Shown here piece by piece: positions 17,501 through 25,741 of a stretch of DNA of 64,000 bases (positions are counted from its first letter, which is position 1; each line of letters starts with the position of its first letter). The notes under the pieces are model-generated. The model saw only the letters and a program-made list of their open reading frames with translations, made no database searches and was not told the origin of the DNA. Origin of the DNA: Verrucosispora sp. NA02020 (GTDB lineage: Bacteria > Actinomycetota > Actinomycetes > Mycobacteriales > Micromonosporaceae); the NCBI RefSeq assembly GCF_013364215.1, contig NZ_CP054923.1:2914001-2978000 (forward strand), given 5' to 3'. The position numbers and the translations under genes are program-made.

Positions 17501-18529
17501 GTCGACCAGCACCGCGTTGCGGTACCCGCCGGAGGCCATCCGGGCCCCGGTCGGGATCCGCCCACCGTCACACACGACCAGCACGTACGGCTCGTCGCGA
17601 CTCGGCGTGGCACCCTGCTCGTAGCGCGGCCGGGCGAGGAAACCCTCACCGAGCAGCCGCTCCACCCCCTCGATGCTCTCCGCGACCAGCCGCGTGGGCC
17701 CGGCCGCGTCCTGCTCGACCGGATGCTGGACGTGCGGCAGCCACTTCGCCCACTCCCAGTCGGCGGCACCCTCACCACCCAGACACAACGCGAGCACCAC
17801 CTCCTCGGGCGCGTGCAGTGTCACCAACTGAGTGATCATCGCGCGCAGCACCGCACGGACACCGTCGGCGTCACCGGTGAACCGGATCAGCGCGAAACCA
17901 CGCAGGAACACCGCGACCGGCTGGCCCTCAAGCGTGCTGTACGCCTTGATGAAGCGGCGCAGCGACTTCGCCGACAACGGCTCCAGATCCTCGATCGGCT
18001 TGGTCTGCAACGGCACGATCGGGGTGGCCAACCGCGCTCGGCCGGTGCCCAACCGCACCTCCAGGAAGTCCGGATGGCTGGCCCGCCGCTCCCACCGCCG
18101 CGACGTCATCGCCACCGACCACAGCGCACCCGGGTCGGGATGCCGCCAGGCACCCGCGTCGCGCTGCTGCGCCACGGTGCGTCGCACCCGGCGGCGGTTC
18201 TGCGCCAGGTACCGCAGATAGTCGCGGCGGTCGCCGCCGAGCCGACGTTTGCGCTCACCGCCGGAACTCATCATCAGGCCGATCAGCATCCCGCCCATCG
18301 CGACCACCATCAGACCGATCATCACCCAGGTCATCGCGCCCCGGCCGCCACCGACGAACATCAGCATCATGACGCCGGACATCACCATCATCGGCATGAT
18401 CGTCATGACCTGACGCAACCCACCGGACTGCGTCTCGGGCAGCTCGGGCGGCTCCTGGAGACTGATCTCGCCCGCCGGCATCTCCGGGCCGTTACGCCGC
18501 GCCGGTCGCCGGAACACCACTGTGGTCAC
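14534..18529 (-). CDS. eccC: Type VII secretion ATPase EccC
   Basis: A 1331-residue fused EccCa/EccCb. Two membrane helices lie near 47-66 and 72-93, followed by a cytoplasmic DUF-type region and three FtsK/SpoIIIE ATPase domains. Walker A motifs are GATGSGKSE (481-489), GGPQSGKST (835-843) and GDTESGKTS (1118-1126). Acidic Walker B segments read VVVDEFSEL, LVVDGWF and VLVDDYDLL, the second lacking the acidic pair. The length matches single-chain actinobacterial EccC. Start is GTG with GGGAGGG upstream; the frame stays open further upstream but that part is not protein-like and covers promoter D and eccD. EccC is the motor that recognises and moves WXG100-type substrates. Confidence 0.95.
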   Translation of the reverse strand: MTTVVFRRPARRNGPEMPAGEISLQEPPELPETQSGGLRQVMTIMPMMVMSGVMMLMFVGGGRGAMTWVMIGLMVVAMGGMLIGLMMSSGGERKRRLGGDRRDYLRYLAQNRRRVRRTVAQQRDAGAWRHPDPGALWSVAMTSRRWERRASHPDFLEVRLGTGRARLATPIVPLQTKPIEDLEPLSAKSLRRFIKAYSTLEGQPVAVFLRGFALIRFTGDADGVRAVLRAMITQLVTLHAPEEVVLALCLGGEGAADWEWAKWLPHVQHPVEQDAAGPTRLVAESIEGVERLLGEGFLARPRYEQGATPSRDEPYVLVVCDGGRIPTGARMASGGYRNAVLVDIGTAPASTPRHLLWLDLVEDRLEMVRHDAVGREKRSPLAHADRLSVARARAVARILSPYRLGVAAEPAAEALDSDFDLGALLGVADLSRLDLDAAWAPRSATDRLRVPIGVDSDGAPVELDLKESALGGMGPHGMLIGATGSGKSELLRTLVLALAATHSSETLNLILVDFKGGATFLGLDRLPHTSAVITNLADEAALVSRMRDALHGELVRRQELLRQAGGYSSALDYERARAQGAPLDPLPTLFVVVDEFSELLAAHRDFIDLFVMIGRLGRSLAVHLLLASQRLDDGRIAQLESHLSYRIGLRTFSSMESRSVIGVPDAHELPSQPGNGYLRTDVSTLIRFKAAYVSGAHRPRAVRSRQDVVQRQLVPYLLEHVPYRTPVEVPSAAEVTPDVADVAAPSVLSVVVSQLTDQGPPAHQVWLPPLAAAPTLDQLLPALAPDPQAGLRAADWPGAGRLAVPVGFVDKPFEQVRELMVVDLAGIGGHVGIAGGPQSGKSTLLRTVICALALTHSPAQVQFYCLDFGGGTLSTIADLPHVGSVAGRLEIDRVSRIVAEIGALVTERERRFGSLGVDSMATYRRARAEGTITDDPYGDVFLVVDGWFTLRQEFEAADTAIRQIVARGLNFGVHVLLTAARWSEVHHGMRDQLGTRLELRLGDAVDSAIDLRLAATVPHLPGRGLTAQKMHFLGGLPRIDGCGDADSVAEGARDLTASVRDFWAGPPAPPVRTLPALLPATELPPPDGDLRVALGIDEERMQPVWHNFEEVPHLTALGDTESGKTSLLRLLVDGVTRRFTPKEARIMVVDYRRRLFDSVPAPYRLGYSVSPGATKETVASAVEGLRSRMPGTDVTPEQLRRRDWWTGPRLFVLVDDYDLLAGHDSPLAPLIPFLPQGTDIGFHLVLTRGAAGVMRMSMDPLIRRLQETNSPDLALSCPPSEGPLLGNTKPRILPPGRALLCTRRGHRLIQTAWTPPPELSPPAGAVAAAAG

Positions 18530-18583
18530 GGTCCGCCCTCCCGTCCCTGCTGCGGACCGCCCGACCGACCGCCCGCGCGCTCC

Positions 18584-18613
18584 TACTACGCACCGATCCG
18601 GGCGACGGGTCAG
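18584..18613 (-). promoter_or_regulatory. ECF-type promoter, site D (eccC)
   Basis: On the minus strand TGACCC (18612-18607), 16 nt, CGTAGT (18590-18585). It has one mismatch to the -35 consensus TGAACC and identical spacing. Predicted leader to the eccC GTG is about 49 nt. Confidence 0.65.
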
Positions 18614-18623
18614 AAAAAAAATT
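18614..18623. promoter_or_regulatory. A-tract between divergent eccC and eccD promoters
   Basis: Eight consecutive A residues followed by TT, a rare AT tract in this very GC-rich sequence. It lies directly upstream of both -35-like elements, as an UP-element-like or bending sequence would. Confidence 0.45.
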
Positions 18624-18634
18624 CCGCACCCGCG

Positions 18635-18663
18635 TTGAACCGCCTCGAAGACGGCCCGTAGAG
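18635..18663 (+). promoter_or_regulatory. ECF-type promoter, site E (eccD), possibly leaderless
   Basis: TTGAACC, 15 nt, CGTAGA: TGAACC at 18636-18641 and CGTAGA at 18657-18662. It has one base less spacing and one -10 mismatch compared with the other sites. The -10-like element ends only six bases before the eccD ATG, so transcription would start at or next to the ATG. Confidence 0.5.
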
Positions 18664-18668
18664 AGGGC

Positions 18669-20066
18669 ATGACCATCGCCGTTGGTGAGCAGATGTGCCG
18701 ACTGGTCGTCTGCGGACCGGACCGGCAGATCGAGCTGGCCGTACCCGCCCAGGTGCTGGTCGCCGACCTGCTGCCGGCGCTGCTGCACCACCTCGGCGAG
18801 GACCTGGCAAACACCGGTCTGCTGCACGGCGGCTGGGTGCTGCAGCGCCTCGGCGCACCACCGTTCGACGAGGACGGCACCGTCGCCTCCCTCGGCCTCC
18901 GCGACGGCGATACAGTGCACCTGCGCCCGCGCGCCGAACAGATCCCGCCGGTCGACTTCGACGACCTGATCGACGGCGTGGCCACCGGCGCCCGCGCCCG
19001 GTCCGGCCTGTGGCAACCGCAGATGGTGCGCTGGGCGGCGCTCGGCGTACTCGGGGTGCTGCTCGGCACCGGCGTCGCCGTGCTGGCGGCACCCGGCCCA
19101 CCCGTATCCCGCCTGCTCTGCGCGGCCGGGCTCGCCCTGGGCTGCCTGGCTGCCGCGTTCGCGCTCACCCGCGCCGTCGGTGACCGGGCCGCCGGCACGG
19201 TGTTCCTGGTCGCCGCCGTCGCACACGCCGGCCTCGCCGGACTGCTGGTGCCGGAGGTCGGCCGCCCCGACGCCACCCTGACGGTGGACGGCCCCCGGCT
19301 CGTCGTCGCGGCGACCGCCGTGTTCACCACCGCCGCCCTCGGCCGGATTCTGCTCGGCCGGGCCGGTCCACTCTTCGCCGCTGTCCTCACCGCAGCCCTG
19401 TTCACCGCCGCCGGCGCCGCACTCGCCGCGTTCGTCCCGATGACCACCGTCCGGGCCGCCGCCGTCGTCGCGGTCGCCGCCACCATCGCCGGTACGGCCG
19501 TCCCGCTTCTCGCGTTCCGTCTGGCCGGACTGCACCTCGAACCGCTGCCCGTGCAGCCCGAGCACCTGCAGGACGGCATCGACCCGGAGCCGAGCGAACC
19601 GTTGCTGGCCCGCACCGTCACCGCCGACCGCTACATGACCGCGCTGCACACCGGCCTGGCCGCCGTCACGCTCGGCGCCCTGACGCTGGTCGGCGCCGCC
19701 GACGGCTGGGCGGCACCGACCCTGGTCGTCCTCGTCGCCGCCGTACGGCTGCTCGCCGCCCGCCCGATGACCAGCGCGTGGCACCGGTTCGCACTGTGCG
19801 GACCAGCCGTGGTGGGACTGGCCACGGTCCTGCTGCACGTGAGCACCACCGGCACCGGCTGGCCGCGCCTGCTGGTGCCGGCCGTCCTGGTGCCGATCGG
19901 CGCGGCACTGCTGGTCACCACCGCCCGAACCCTGCCCGGTCGACGGCTCATGCCGTACTGGGGACGCATCGGCGACCTGACCCACACCCTGGCGATGGTC
20001 GCGGTCTTCCCGGTCCTGCTCGCCGTCCTGGACGTCTACGCCTTCGCCCGGGCGTTGGGCGGCTGA
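18669..20066 (+). CDS. eccD: Type VII secretion integral membrane protein EccD
   Basis: A 465-residue protein with an N-terminal ubiquitin-like (YukD) domain (about 8-95: CRLVVCGPDRQIELAVP ... LGLRDGDTVHLRP) and then about eleven hydrophobic helices to the C-terminus. This is the EccD layout and usual length. It forms the membrane pore vestibule of the T7SS with EccB and EccC. A GAGAGG sits only two bases from ATG, too close for a normal ribosome-binding site, which fits a leaderless transcript. EccB follows five bases after its stop. Confidence 0.93.
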   Translation: MTIAVGEQMCRLVVCGPDRQIELAVPAQVLVADLLPALLHHLGEDLANTGLLHGGWVLQRLGAPPFDEDGTVASLGLRDGDTVHLRPRAEQIPPVDFDDLIDGVATGARARSGLWQPQMVRWAALGVLGVLLGTGVAVLAAPGPPVSRLLCAAGLALGCLAAAFALTRAVGDRAAGTVFLVAAVAHAGLAGLLVPEVGRPDATLTVDGPRLVVAATAVFTTAALGRILLGRAGPLFAAVLTAALFTAAGAALAAFVPMTTVRAAAVVAVAATIAGTAVPLLAFRLAGLHLEPLPVQPEHLQDGIDPEPSEPLLARTVTADRYMTALHTGLAAVTLGALTLVGAADGWAAPTLVVLVAAVRLLAARPMTSAWHRFALCGPAVVGLATVLLHVSTTGTGWPRLLVPAVLVPIGAALLVTTARTLPGRRLMPYWGRIGDLTHTLAMVAVFPVLLAVLDVYAFARALGG

Positions 20067-20071
20067 GGGCC

Positions 20072-21469
20072 GTGCAGTCACGTCGGGACCAGGTGCAGGC
20101 CCAGTCGTACGTGCTGGGTCGACTCACCGGTGCGCTGGTGGCGGGGGAGCCGGAGACACCGGAGAACCCGCACCGTCGCATCCTGGTCGGCAGCCTCGCC
20201 GGACTGCTGGTCGCCGCCCTGGTCGTCGCCGGCTTCGCGGTCTACGGATTCCTTCGCCCCGGTGGCGCCGACAGTTGGCGACAGCCACGACATCTCGTCG
20301 TCGAGAAGGAGACCGGCAGCCGGTACGTCCTCGTCGACGGCACGCTGCGCCCGGTGCTCAACTACACCTCAGCCCGGCTGATCTTCGGTGCCGCTCCCAA
20401 GGTCGTCTCGGTCTCCGGCCGCTCACTGGCCGACGTGCCACGAGGCCGCCCGCTCGGCATCGTCGGCGCCCCCGACGCCCTGCCCGCACCCGGAGCGCTC
20501 AAGGGCACCGCCTGGCACGTCTGTGCACCGGCCACCCGGGACGGCGCGGGCACCCAGGCCACCACGACCACCCTGGCGGTCGACCGGTCGACGACCGACA
20601 CCCTGCTCCCCGCGGACCAGGCGATGGTCGCCCGCGTCGCGGCCGGTCCGACGTTCCTGGTCTGGCAGGGGCGCCGCTTCGCGTTGACCCGCGACTGGCT
20701 GAGCCGGGCCTTCGGCTACGACGGCGTACCCGTCCTGGTCGAGCCCGGCTGGCTGGAGCAACTGCCGGTCGGCCCGGACCTCGCGCCGGTGCCCGTACCC
20801 GACCGGGGTCGACCGGGACCGGAGGTGGACGGCCGTCCCACCCGCATCGGTCAACTCTTCGTGGTCCGCGTCGCCGGCCTGCCCGAACGTCACTACCTGC
20901 TGCACCGCGACGGGCTCAGCCAACTCGGCCCACTGGCCCACGGCCTGGTGGAGAGCGACCCGGACACGGCCCGGGCGTACCGGCCCGCGCCGGTGGCACC
21001 GACCGCGATGAGCCCCGCCGCGCTGGCCCGGTTGCCGGTCTCCGCCCAGCCGACCGTCCCCGCCGACCTGCCACCCACCCCGCCGACCCGGGCCGATGCC
21101 GGGCCGGGCCGGGTCTGGTGCGTGCAACACACCGACGGTGGCGGCATCGGGGTGACGTCACGACCACCCCTGACCGCACCGGCCGCCCGCACCGTCGACG
21201 GCACCGGGGTCACCCGCACCGCCCAGACGGCCGGTGCGGTGTCGATCGCCCCCGGGGTCGGCGGTCTGGTCCGGCTCGGTCGCCCCGGTCAGCTTCCCGG
21301 CACCGGCTACTTCCTGGTCACCGATGCCGGGATCAAGTACCCGCTCGCCGACCCGTCCGTCGCCGAGGTCCTCGGCTACCGCCCGGACGGCGCGGCGACG
21401 GTGACCAGACCCCTGTTGGACCTGCTGCCGACCGGACCGCTGCTCGCCCCCGAGCTGGCCCGCAGATGA
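20072..21469 (+). CDS. eccB: Type VII secretion protein EccB
   Basis: A 465-residue protein that starts QSRRDQVQAQSYVLGRLTGAL after a GTG, the hallmark N-terminus of EccB. One membrane helix follows at about 37-59, then a large extracytoplasmic domain with the usual repeats, conserved Cys residues (WHVC; RVWCVQ) and the RYVLVDGTLRPVLNYTSARLI segment. It is anchored in the core complex with EccC and EccD. GAGGG overlaps the eccD stop, so translation is probably coupled. Confidence 0.94.
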   Translation: MQSRRDQVQAQSYVLGRLTGALVAGEPETPENPHRRILVGSLAGLLVAALVVAGFAVYGFLRPGGADSWRQPRHLVVEKETGSRYVLVDGTLRPVLNYTSARLIFGAAPKVVSVSGRSLADVPRGRPLGIVGAPDALPAPGALKGTAWHVCAPATRDGAGTQATTTTLAVDRSTTDTLLPADQAMVARVAAGPTFLVWQGRRFALTRDWLSRAFGYDGVPVLVEPGWLEQLPVGPDLAPVPVPDRGRPGPEVDGRPTRIGQLFVVRVAGLPERHYLLHRDGLSQLGPLAHGLVESDPDTARAYRPAPVAPTAMSPAALARLPVSAQPTVPADLPPTPPTRADAGPGRVWCVQHTDGGGIGVTSRPPLTAPAARTVDGTGVTRTAQTAGAVSIAPGVGGLVRLGRPGQLPGTGYFLVTDAGIKYPLADPSVAEVLGYRPDGAATVTRPLLDLLPTGPLLAPELARR

Positions 21470-21527
21470 CCGGCGCCGCGACCGCGACGGCCGGACGGAC
21501 CGGACACCCGACACGAAGGAGAGCGAG

Positions 21528-21827
21528 ATGCCCGCACAGAACGAAGTAGACGAACAGACCATCCGCCAACTGCTGTCGGCGTTCGAGGTGGCGATGGCCA
21601 ACTGCAACGCCGCCGACGCCAGCGTCGACGCGGTCAACTCGTCGATGCAGTGGCACGGCGAGGCCCGCACCCTCTACGGACAGGAGCTGTCCAACTGGCG
21701 TGGCGGCCTCAACCAGGTCCGCAACGGCCTGGAGATGCTGCGGACCGCGATGGGCCAGTACCTCCAGGCGACCAGCAACGCCGAGCTGGAGACCTCCTCG
21801 CACTCCCGCTGGTACCAGGGCGACTGA
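21528..21827 (+). CDS. WXG100-type ESX protein 1
   Basis: A 99-residue helical protein with WHG at 42-44 at the centre, the WxG turn of ESAT-6-like helical hairpins. The C-terminus carries Y..A...E.., similar to the YxxxD/E export signal (YLQATSNAE). It has a strong ribosome-binding site (GAAGGAGA). It is paired with another small ESX-like protein 28 bases downstream, as EsxA/EsxB pairs usually are. Confidence 0.85.
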   Translation: MPAQNEVDEQTIRQLLSAFEVAMANCNAADASVDAVNSSMQWHGEARTLYGQELSNWRGGLNQVRNGLEMLRTAMGQYLQATSNAELETSSHSRWYQGD

Positions 21828-21855
21828 TCGCCCCCCACGACGAAAGGAATCCCCG

Positions 21856-22152
21856 ATGGCCACCTACGGACTCAACCCCGACGGACTGCTCGGCAGCGGC
21901 GAGGAGTTGCGCGGCGTCACCCGGTCGATCGACAACGCCCTCGACGAGCTGAACGCCGTCGTCAACCGGTTCATCACGATGAACCTCGGCGGTGCCGCCG
22001 AGTCGTACCGGGCGGCGCAGACCGTCTGGGAGGGCGGGATGACGACGATGAACAACTCGCTCGGCTCCGGTGCCGTCGCCATCGACCGGATCCGCGAGAC
22101 GTACCAGGTCGCGGACGCACAGGGCGCGGCCCTGTTCCAGGGCAACCTCTGA
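21856..22152 (+). CDS. WXG100-type ESX protein 2
   Basis: A 98-residue, mostly helical protein with VWEGG (W58, G60) in the middle third, consistent with a WXG100 helical hairpin whose turn is displaced. It starts at ATG with GAAAGGA upstream. It lies directly after the first ESX protein and probably forms a heterodimer with it that is exported by EccC. The tail (ETYQVADAQGAALFQG) includes a Y..AD pattern like a T7SS signal. Confidence 0.78.
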   Translation: MATYGLNPDGLLGSGEELRGVTRSIDNALDELNAVVNRFITMNLGGAAESYRAAQTVWEGGMTTMNNSLGSGAVAIDRIRETYQVADAQGAALFQGNL

Positions 22153-22165
22153 ACGGGGTACGAGA

Positions 22166-22489
22166 ATGCCGATCCACGTCGACGACGGGATGCTCAACGA
22201 CTTCGTCGCCGTCAACATGACCCTGGCCACGCAGGCGCCCGGTGCTGCCCAGGGCCCGATCAACAACCTGGTCATCCGTCCCGGACACGAGAACTTCGTG
22301 GTCGGGCAGACCCTCGCCAACCTGATCCGCACCAACGGCTCCGCGATCCAGGCCCGGCTGGACGAGATCGGCACGCTGTCCGCCACCCGAGGGCAGCAGT
22401 TGCGGGCGTTCATGGCGCTCACCGACGGTGCCGAGACGCTCAACGAGATGTCGGCCGCCGAGTTCGGCAGCCGACTGCCGGCCTTCTGA
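22166..22489 (+). CDS. Small T7SS-associated protein
   Basis: A 107-residue soluble protein starting MPIHVDDGMLNDF, with two predicted helical stretches (VVGQTLANLIRTNGSAIQARLDEIGTLSATRGQQLRAF and TDGAETLNEMSAAEF). It has no WxG motif and no signal peptide. It sits between the ESX pair and the Gly-rich substrate and is probably a co-secreted partner or chaperone. No family is recognised with certainty. Confidence 0.65.
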   Translation: MPIHVDDGMLNDFVAVNMTLATQAPGAAQGPINNLVIRPGHENFVVGQTLANLIRTNGSAIQARLDEIGTLSATRGQQLRAFMALTDGAETLNEMSAAEFGSRLPAF

Positions 22490-22534
22490 CCACCCTCGGG
22501 CCCGGGCACGACCTGCGCCAACGGAAGGAGCAAC

Positions 22535-24895
22535 ATGACCCAGCCTGGTGACGCGTTCACCGGCAGCCGGTCCATGGAGTGGATGCCGGCGTTGCGGGAT
22601 GTGCTCGGGTCCGAGGAACAGGCGGACCCGGGGGTCGCGGCCCGCAACACCTGGATCCAGCTCGACACCTCGTTCTGGCAGGTGACCGAGAACGGCAACC
22701 AGAGCCCGTGGAACCACTGGATGCCCGGTGACCAGGAGGGCTGGAACCGGATCACCCTCTATCGCAAACGCCGGCACGGCGGCCGGGACTCCCGGATGTA
22801 CTTCCAGCTCATCCGGGGCTGGGTCACCTTCTTCGAGGGCGGCGACGACTCCCCGGCCAGCCATTCGCAGCGGACGGTGAACGCCAGCGGTCCGATCGTC
22901 TCCGGCATCCGCGCCAACCAGTTCCTGGACGCCCAGACCTTCTCCGACGCCGCCCACCTCTACTGGCAGGTGACGGACTGGCTGATGAACGGCGGCCAAC
23001 CGGCCGTCCGGGCCGTGGTCGACCGGATCGACCAGGACCGGGCCGGCTTCGACGGCACGGCCGCCGACGCGTTCGTCTTCGCCATGGCCGACATGGCCCG
23101 GACCATGCTCTATCTCAAGGAGAACATCACCGAACAGGGCGACTGGGTCCAACTACTCAACGACAACAGCACCGCGATCGGCACCTTCAAGACCGCGATG
23201 GAGAACGCCTGGAACGCGTTCGTCGCCTACCGCTACCACGACCCGAACTGGCTGGTGTGGGAGGTGCTGCGCGCCATGGAGCGCCAGGTCGACGAGCACG
23301 ACGCGCGGACGAGCAGCGGGACCTGGACGGCCGGGCCCGAACAGCCGTGGACGTTCTCGTTCCCGGACCAGGGCCTCGGCACGTACGACCTGATGAGCAA
23401 CGACGGCTGGAACCAACTGAACGATGCGATGAAGTCGACCTGGGTCAGCAACCTGGAGGCGTTGAACCTCGCCTCGGTCAACGCCACCCAGGCGCTCATC
23501 ACCAGCTTCAACCTGACGATCCAGGCGATGCGGCGCGGGGTCTTCCCGCTGTACCGGGGCGTCTACTACTCGCCGCAGGACGACAACCCGTTCGGCAACG
23601 GTCCGAACAACCCGTTCGGCAACGGGCCGGGCGGGGGCGGCTCCGGCGGCTCCGACTTCGGCGGTGGTCCTGGCGGTGACGAGTTCGGCGGCGCGAACAT
23701 CGGCGGTGGCGGGAACGACGGCGGCTCCGGTGGGGCGGAGTTCGGGGGCGGTGGCGGCGGCTCGGGCGGTGCGGAGTTCGGTGGCGGTGGCTCGGGCGGC
23801 GCCGACTTCGGCGGTGGTCCGGGTGGTGAGGGCTTCGGCGGCGCGAACATCGGCGGCGGTCCGGGAGGTTCCGGTTCCAGCGGATCCTTCGACCCGTCCG
23901 GCCTCGGTGCGGGGGGATCCGGCGGCGGTTCGGGCGGAGCGTTCGGCGACGGTGGCGCGAGTGGGGGGTCCACCGGCGGGCCGTCCGCCGGTGGATTCGA
24001 CCCGTCCGGACTTGGCGGCGGCGGATCCAGCGGCACTGTCGGCCTCGACGGGCTGGGCGGTGGTACCGGTGGTGTCGGCAGCGGCGGCGCGGTCGGCCCC
24101 GGCACCCTCCTGCCGGGCCTGGGCGGTGGTGTCGTCGGTGGTGCGCCCGGTGGCGGGACGTCCGGCGGCGGTTCCCGGCCCGGTTCCGGTGGTAGCGGCG
24201 GCCTGGGCGGCCTCACCCCGCCGAATCCGTCCGGCGGTGACTCGGGTGTCGTCGGCGGGCCGGGCCGTGACGGCTCGGCGTCGGGCGGCGTGTCGACCGG
24301 CGGTAGCGGCGGCCTGGGTGGCCTGACGCCGCCGCCCACGTCATACCCCTCGGTCGTCGACCCGGGGGCGGTCGGCGGTGTGGGCTCCGGTGGCTTCGAC
24401 TCCGGCGGCTCCTCGGCCGGCCTCAACGGCGGTGCCGTCATCGGTCCGATCGGCGAACCACCGCCCGGCTACGTGGCGGGTTCGGCGCTACCCGGCTTCG
24501 CCGGTGTGGCCGGCAACGGCACCGGCGCGGTCACCAGTGGCGGGTTCCTGGCCGGTGTGCCGTTCGGATCCCCCGGGGCGGCCGGTGCCACCGGCGTCGG
24601 CACACCCGGCATGGGCGGCATGGGCGGCTTCCCGATGATGCCGCCCATGGGTGGCATGGGACAGGGCGGCGGCCGCGACACCGACAAGGACCGCGAACGG
24701 AGCACCTGGCTCGCGGAGGAGGAAGAGGTGTGGGGCACCGATCCCGACTGCGCACCGGCCGTGATCGGTCGCGACGACCTCGACGAGGCGGACTCCGGTG
24801 AGGGTGTGCGTCCCGGCCGGTCGAACGTGCCGTCGCGTGGCCCGGGATCGCCGTACGGCCCGACGCACCGGGACACCACCCGGCGCCGGAACTAG
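22535..24895 (+). CDS. Gly-rich putative T7SS substrate
   Basis: A 786-residue protein. The first 350 residues are globular, rich in Trp and helices, with an ESX-like helical part around 210-340. Residues about 355-720 are dominated by Gly, Ser, Pro and Phe, with recurring units such as GGAEFGGGGGGSGG and GGANIGGG. The last 55 residues hold WLAEEEEVWGTDPDCAPAVIG, a tail I associate with PPE-like substrates of Streptomyces-type T7SS clusters. There is no classical signal peptide. ATG has AAGGAG upstream. The role may be a surface or adhesion protein, or a secreted partner of the giant protein (inference). Confidence 0.75.
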   Translation: MTQPGDAFTGSRSMEWMPALRDVLGSEEQADPGVAARNTWIQLDTSFWQVTENGNQSPWNHWMPGDQEGWNRITLYRKRRHGGRDSRMYFQLIRGWVTFFEGGDDSPASHSQRTVNASGPIVSGIRANQFLDAQTFSDAAHLYWQVTDWLMNGGQPAVRAVVDRIDQDRAGFDGTAADAFVFAMADMARTMLYLKENITEQGDWVQLLNDNSTAIGTFKTAMENAWNAFVAYRYHDPNWLVWEVLRAMERQVDEHDARTSSGTWTAGPEQPWTFSFPDQGLGTYDLMSNDGWNQLNDAMKSTWVSNLEALNLASVNATQALITSFNLTIQAMRRGVFPLYRGVYYSPQDDNPFGNGPNNPFGNGPGGGGSGGSDFGGGPGGDEFGGANIGGGGNDGGSGGAEFGGGGGGSGGAEFGGGGSGGADFGGGPGGEGFGGANIGGGPGGSGSSGSFDPSGLGAGGSGGGSGGAFGDGGASGGSTGGPSAGGFDPSGLGGGGSSGTVGLDGLGGGTGGVGSGGAVGPGTLLPGLGGGVVGGAPGGGTSGGGSRPGSGGSGGLGGLTPPNPSGGDSGVVGGPGRDGSASGGVSTGGSGGLGGLTPPPTSYPSVVDPGAVGGVGSGGFDSGGSSAGLNGGAVIGPIGEPPPGYVAGSALPGFAGVAGNGTGAVTSGGFLAGVPFGSPGAAGATGVGTPGMGGMGGFPMMPPMGGMGQGGGRDTDKDRERSTWLAEEEEVWGTDPDCAPAVIGRDDLDEADSGEGVRPGRSNVPSRGPGSPYGPTHRDTTRRRN
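23581..24690 (+). repeat. Gly-rich low-complexity coding repeats
   Basis: Imperfect GGC/GGT-based repeats encode recurring Gly/Ser blocks inside the putative substrate. Several blocks such as the codons for GGSGGLGG and FDPSGLG recur. The region is likely variable in length between strains and prone to assembly error. Confidence 0.7.
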
Positions 24896-24909
24896 GAGGA
24901 GGTAACGAC

Positions 24910-25380
24910 ATGCCCGGTCCGATGCAGGACCAGATCGAGCAGGCGTACGCCGAACTGGCCGCCAGCCAGGCGGCGATCGCCGACGTGCAGTCCCGTCTGG
25001 ACGGCTCCGAGACGAGCGTGACGTCGAAGAACCGGGTCATCACGGTCACCGTCAACAGCCGTGGCGATCTCGTCGACATCCGGTTCCTGAGCCGGTCGTA
25101 CCGCAGCATGCCGTCGGCCGAGCTGGCGACCCTGCTCGTCGACACCATCGGAGCGGCCCGACAGCAGGCCCAGGCAGCCGTCGCCACCGCGTTCGCCGCA
25201 GTCCTGCCGCCCGGGATGCCGGTCCTCGACATGATCAACGGCGAGGCCGACTTCGAGTCGATGATGCGCGACGCGATCCGGCTGGTGAACGACCCGTGGC
25301 CCGGCGCCGATCCGCCCCCGTCCCGGCCGACCGGGGCAGCGGCGGCAGACAGCGGTGACGGCACCGGGAGCCGACCGTGA
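24910..25380 (+). CDS. YbaB/EbfC-like protein
   Basis: A 156-residue protein whose first 105 residues match the YbaB/EbfC layout: an N-terminal helix (QDQIEQAYAELAASQAAIADVQSRL), a beta sheet (VTVTVNSRGDLVDIRF) and a C-terminal helix. A Pro/Ala tail follows. Family members bind DNA, but copies in T7SS clusters are common and may act otherwise. Start ATG is preceded by GGAGGAGG. Its stop overlaps the next GTG. Confidence 0.78.
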   Translation: MPGPMQDQIEQAYAELAASQAAIADVQSRLDGSETSVTSKNRVITVTVNSRGDLVDIRFLSRSYRSMPSAELATLLVDTIGAARQQAQAAVATAFAAVLPPGMPVLDMINGEADFESMMRDAIRLVNDPWPGADPPPSRPTGAAAADSGDGTGSRP

Positions 25381-25712
25381 GCGCCCCGCTGTCGGCGGAC
25401 ACGGACCGGCTGCGCCAGGAGGCGTTCGCCGCCTACTTCGCCCACATGCAGGCGGTCGTCGAGACGTTCGAGGGTGAGGTGGGTGCGAACACCCCGGTCG
25501 TGCTCAGCGTCCGCGGCGAGGTCGACGAGGCGGTCGCCGCCGACCTGGACCGCGAGTTGCCGCTGGCGAGGTACGTGCTGACCGGCCTGCGGGAGCTGGC
25601 GGTCGGCGACGGCAGCCGCGTGGCGGATCTGGCCGCGTTGCTGGCCAGGTACGAGGCGGAGAACGGGGACACGGCGACCGGCTGGTCCGGCAACGGTCCG
25701 GTGCGTACCTGA
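25377..25712 (+). CDS. Small helical T7SS-associated protein
   Basis: A 111-residue soluble acidic protein, helical at its N-terminus (LRQEAFAAYFAHMQAVVETFEGEV) and in its second half. It starts at a GTG that overlaps the upstream stop. No motif is recognised. Translation coupled to the YbaB-like protein and position directly before the giant toxin-like gene suggest an ESX-like partner or chaperone (inference). Confidence 0.65.
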   Translation: MSAPLSADTDRLRQEAFAAYFAHMQAVVETFEGEVGANTPVVLSVRGEVDEAVAADLDRELPLARYVLTGLRELAVGDGSRVADLAALLARYEAENGDTATGWSGNGPVRT

Positions 25713-25741
25713 CGGTGCCGGACCGGGGGAGGTGAGCGGAG

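Noticed and set aside
18530..19621. N-terminal extension of eccC by 364 codons
   Set aside because: The extension is Ser/Arg/Thr-rich, runs antisense to eccD and covers both promoter motifs. The GTG at 18529 has a good ribosome-binding site and gives the usual EccC length.
23581..24690. CRISPR or intergenic VNTR array
   Set aside because: The repeats are in frame, Gly-coding and irregular in length, with no constant repeat/spacer structure.
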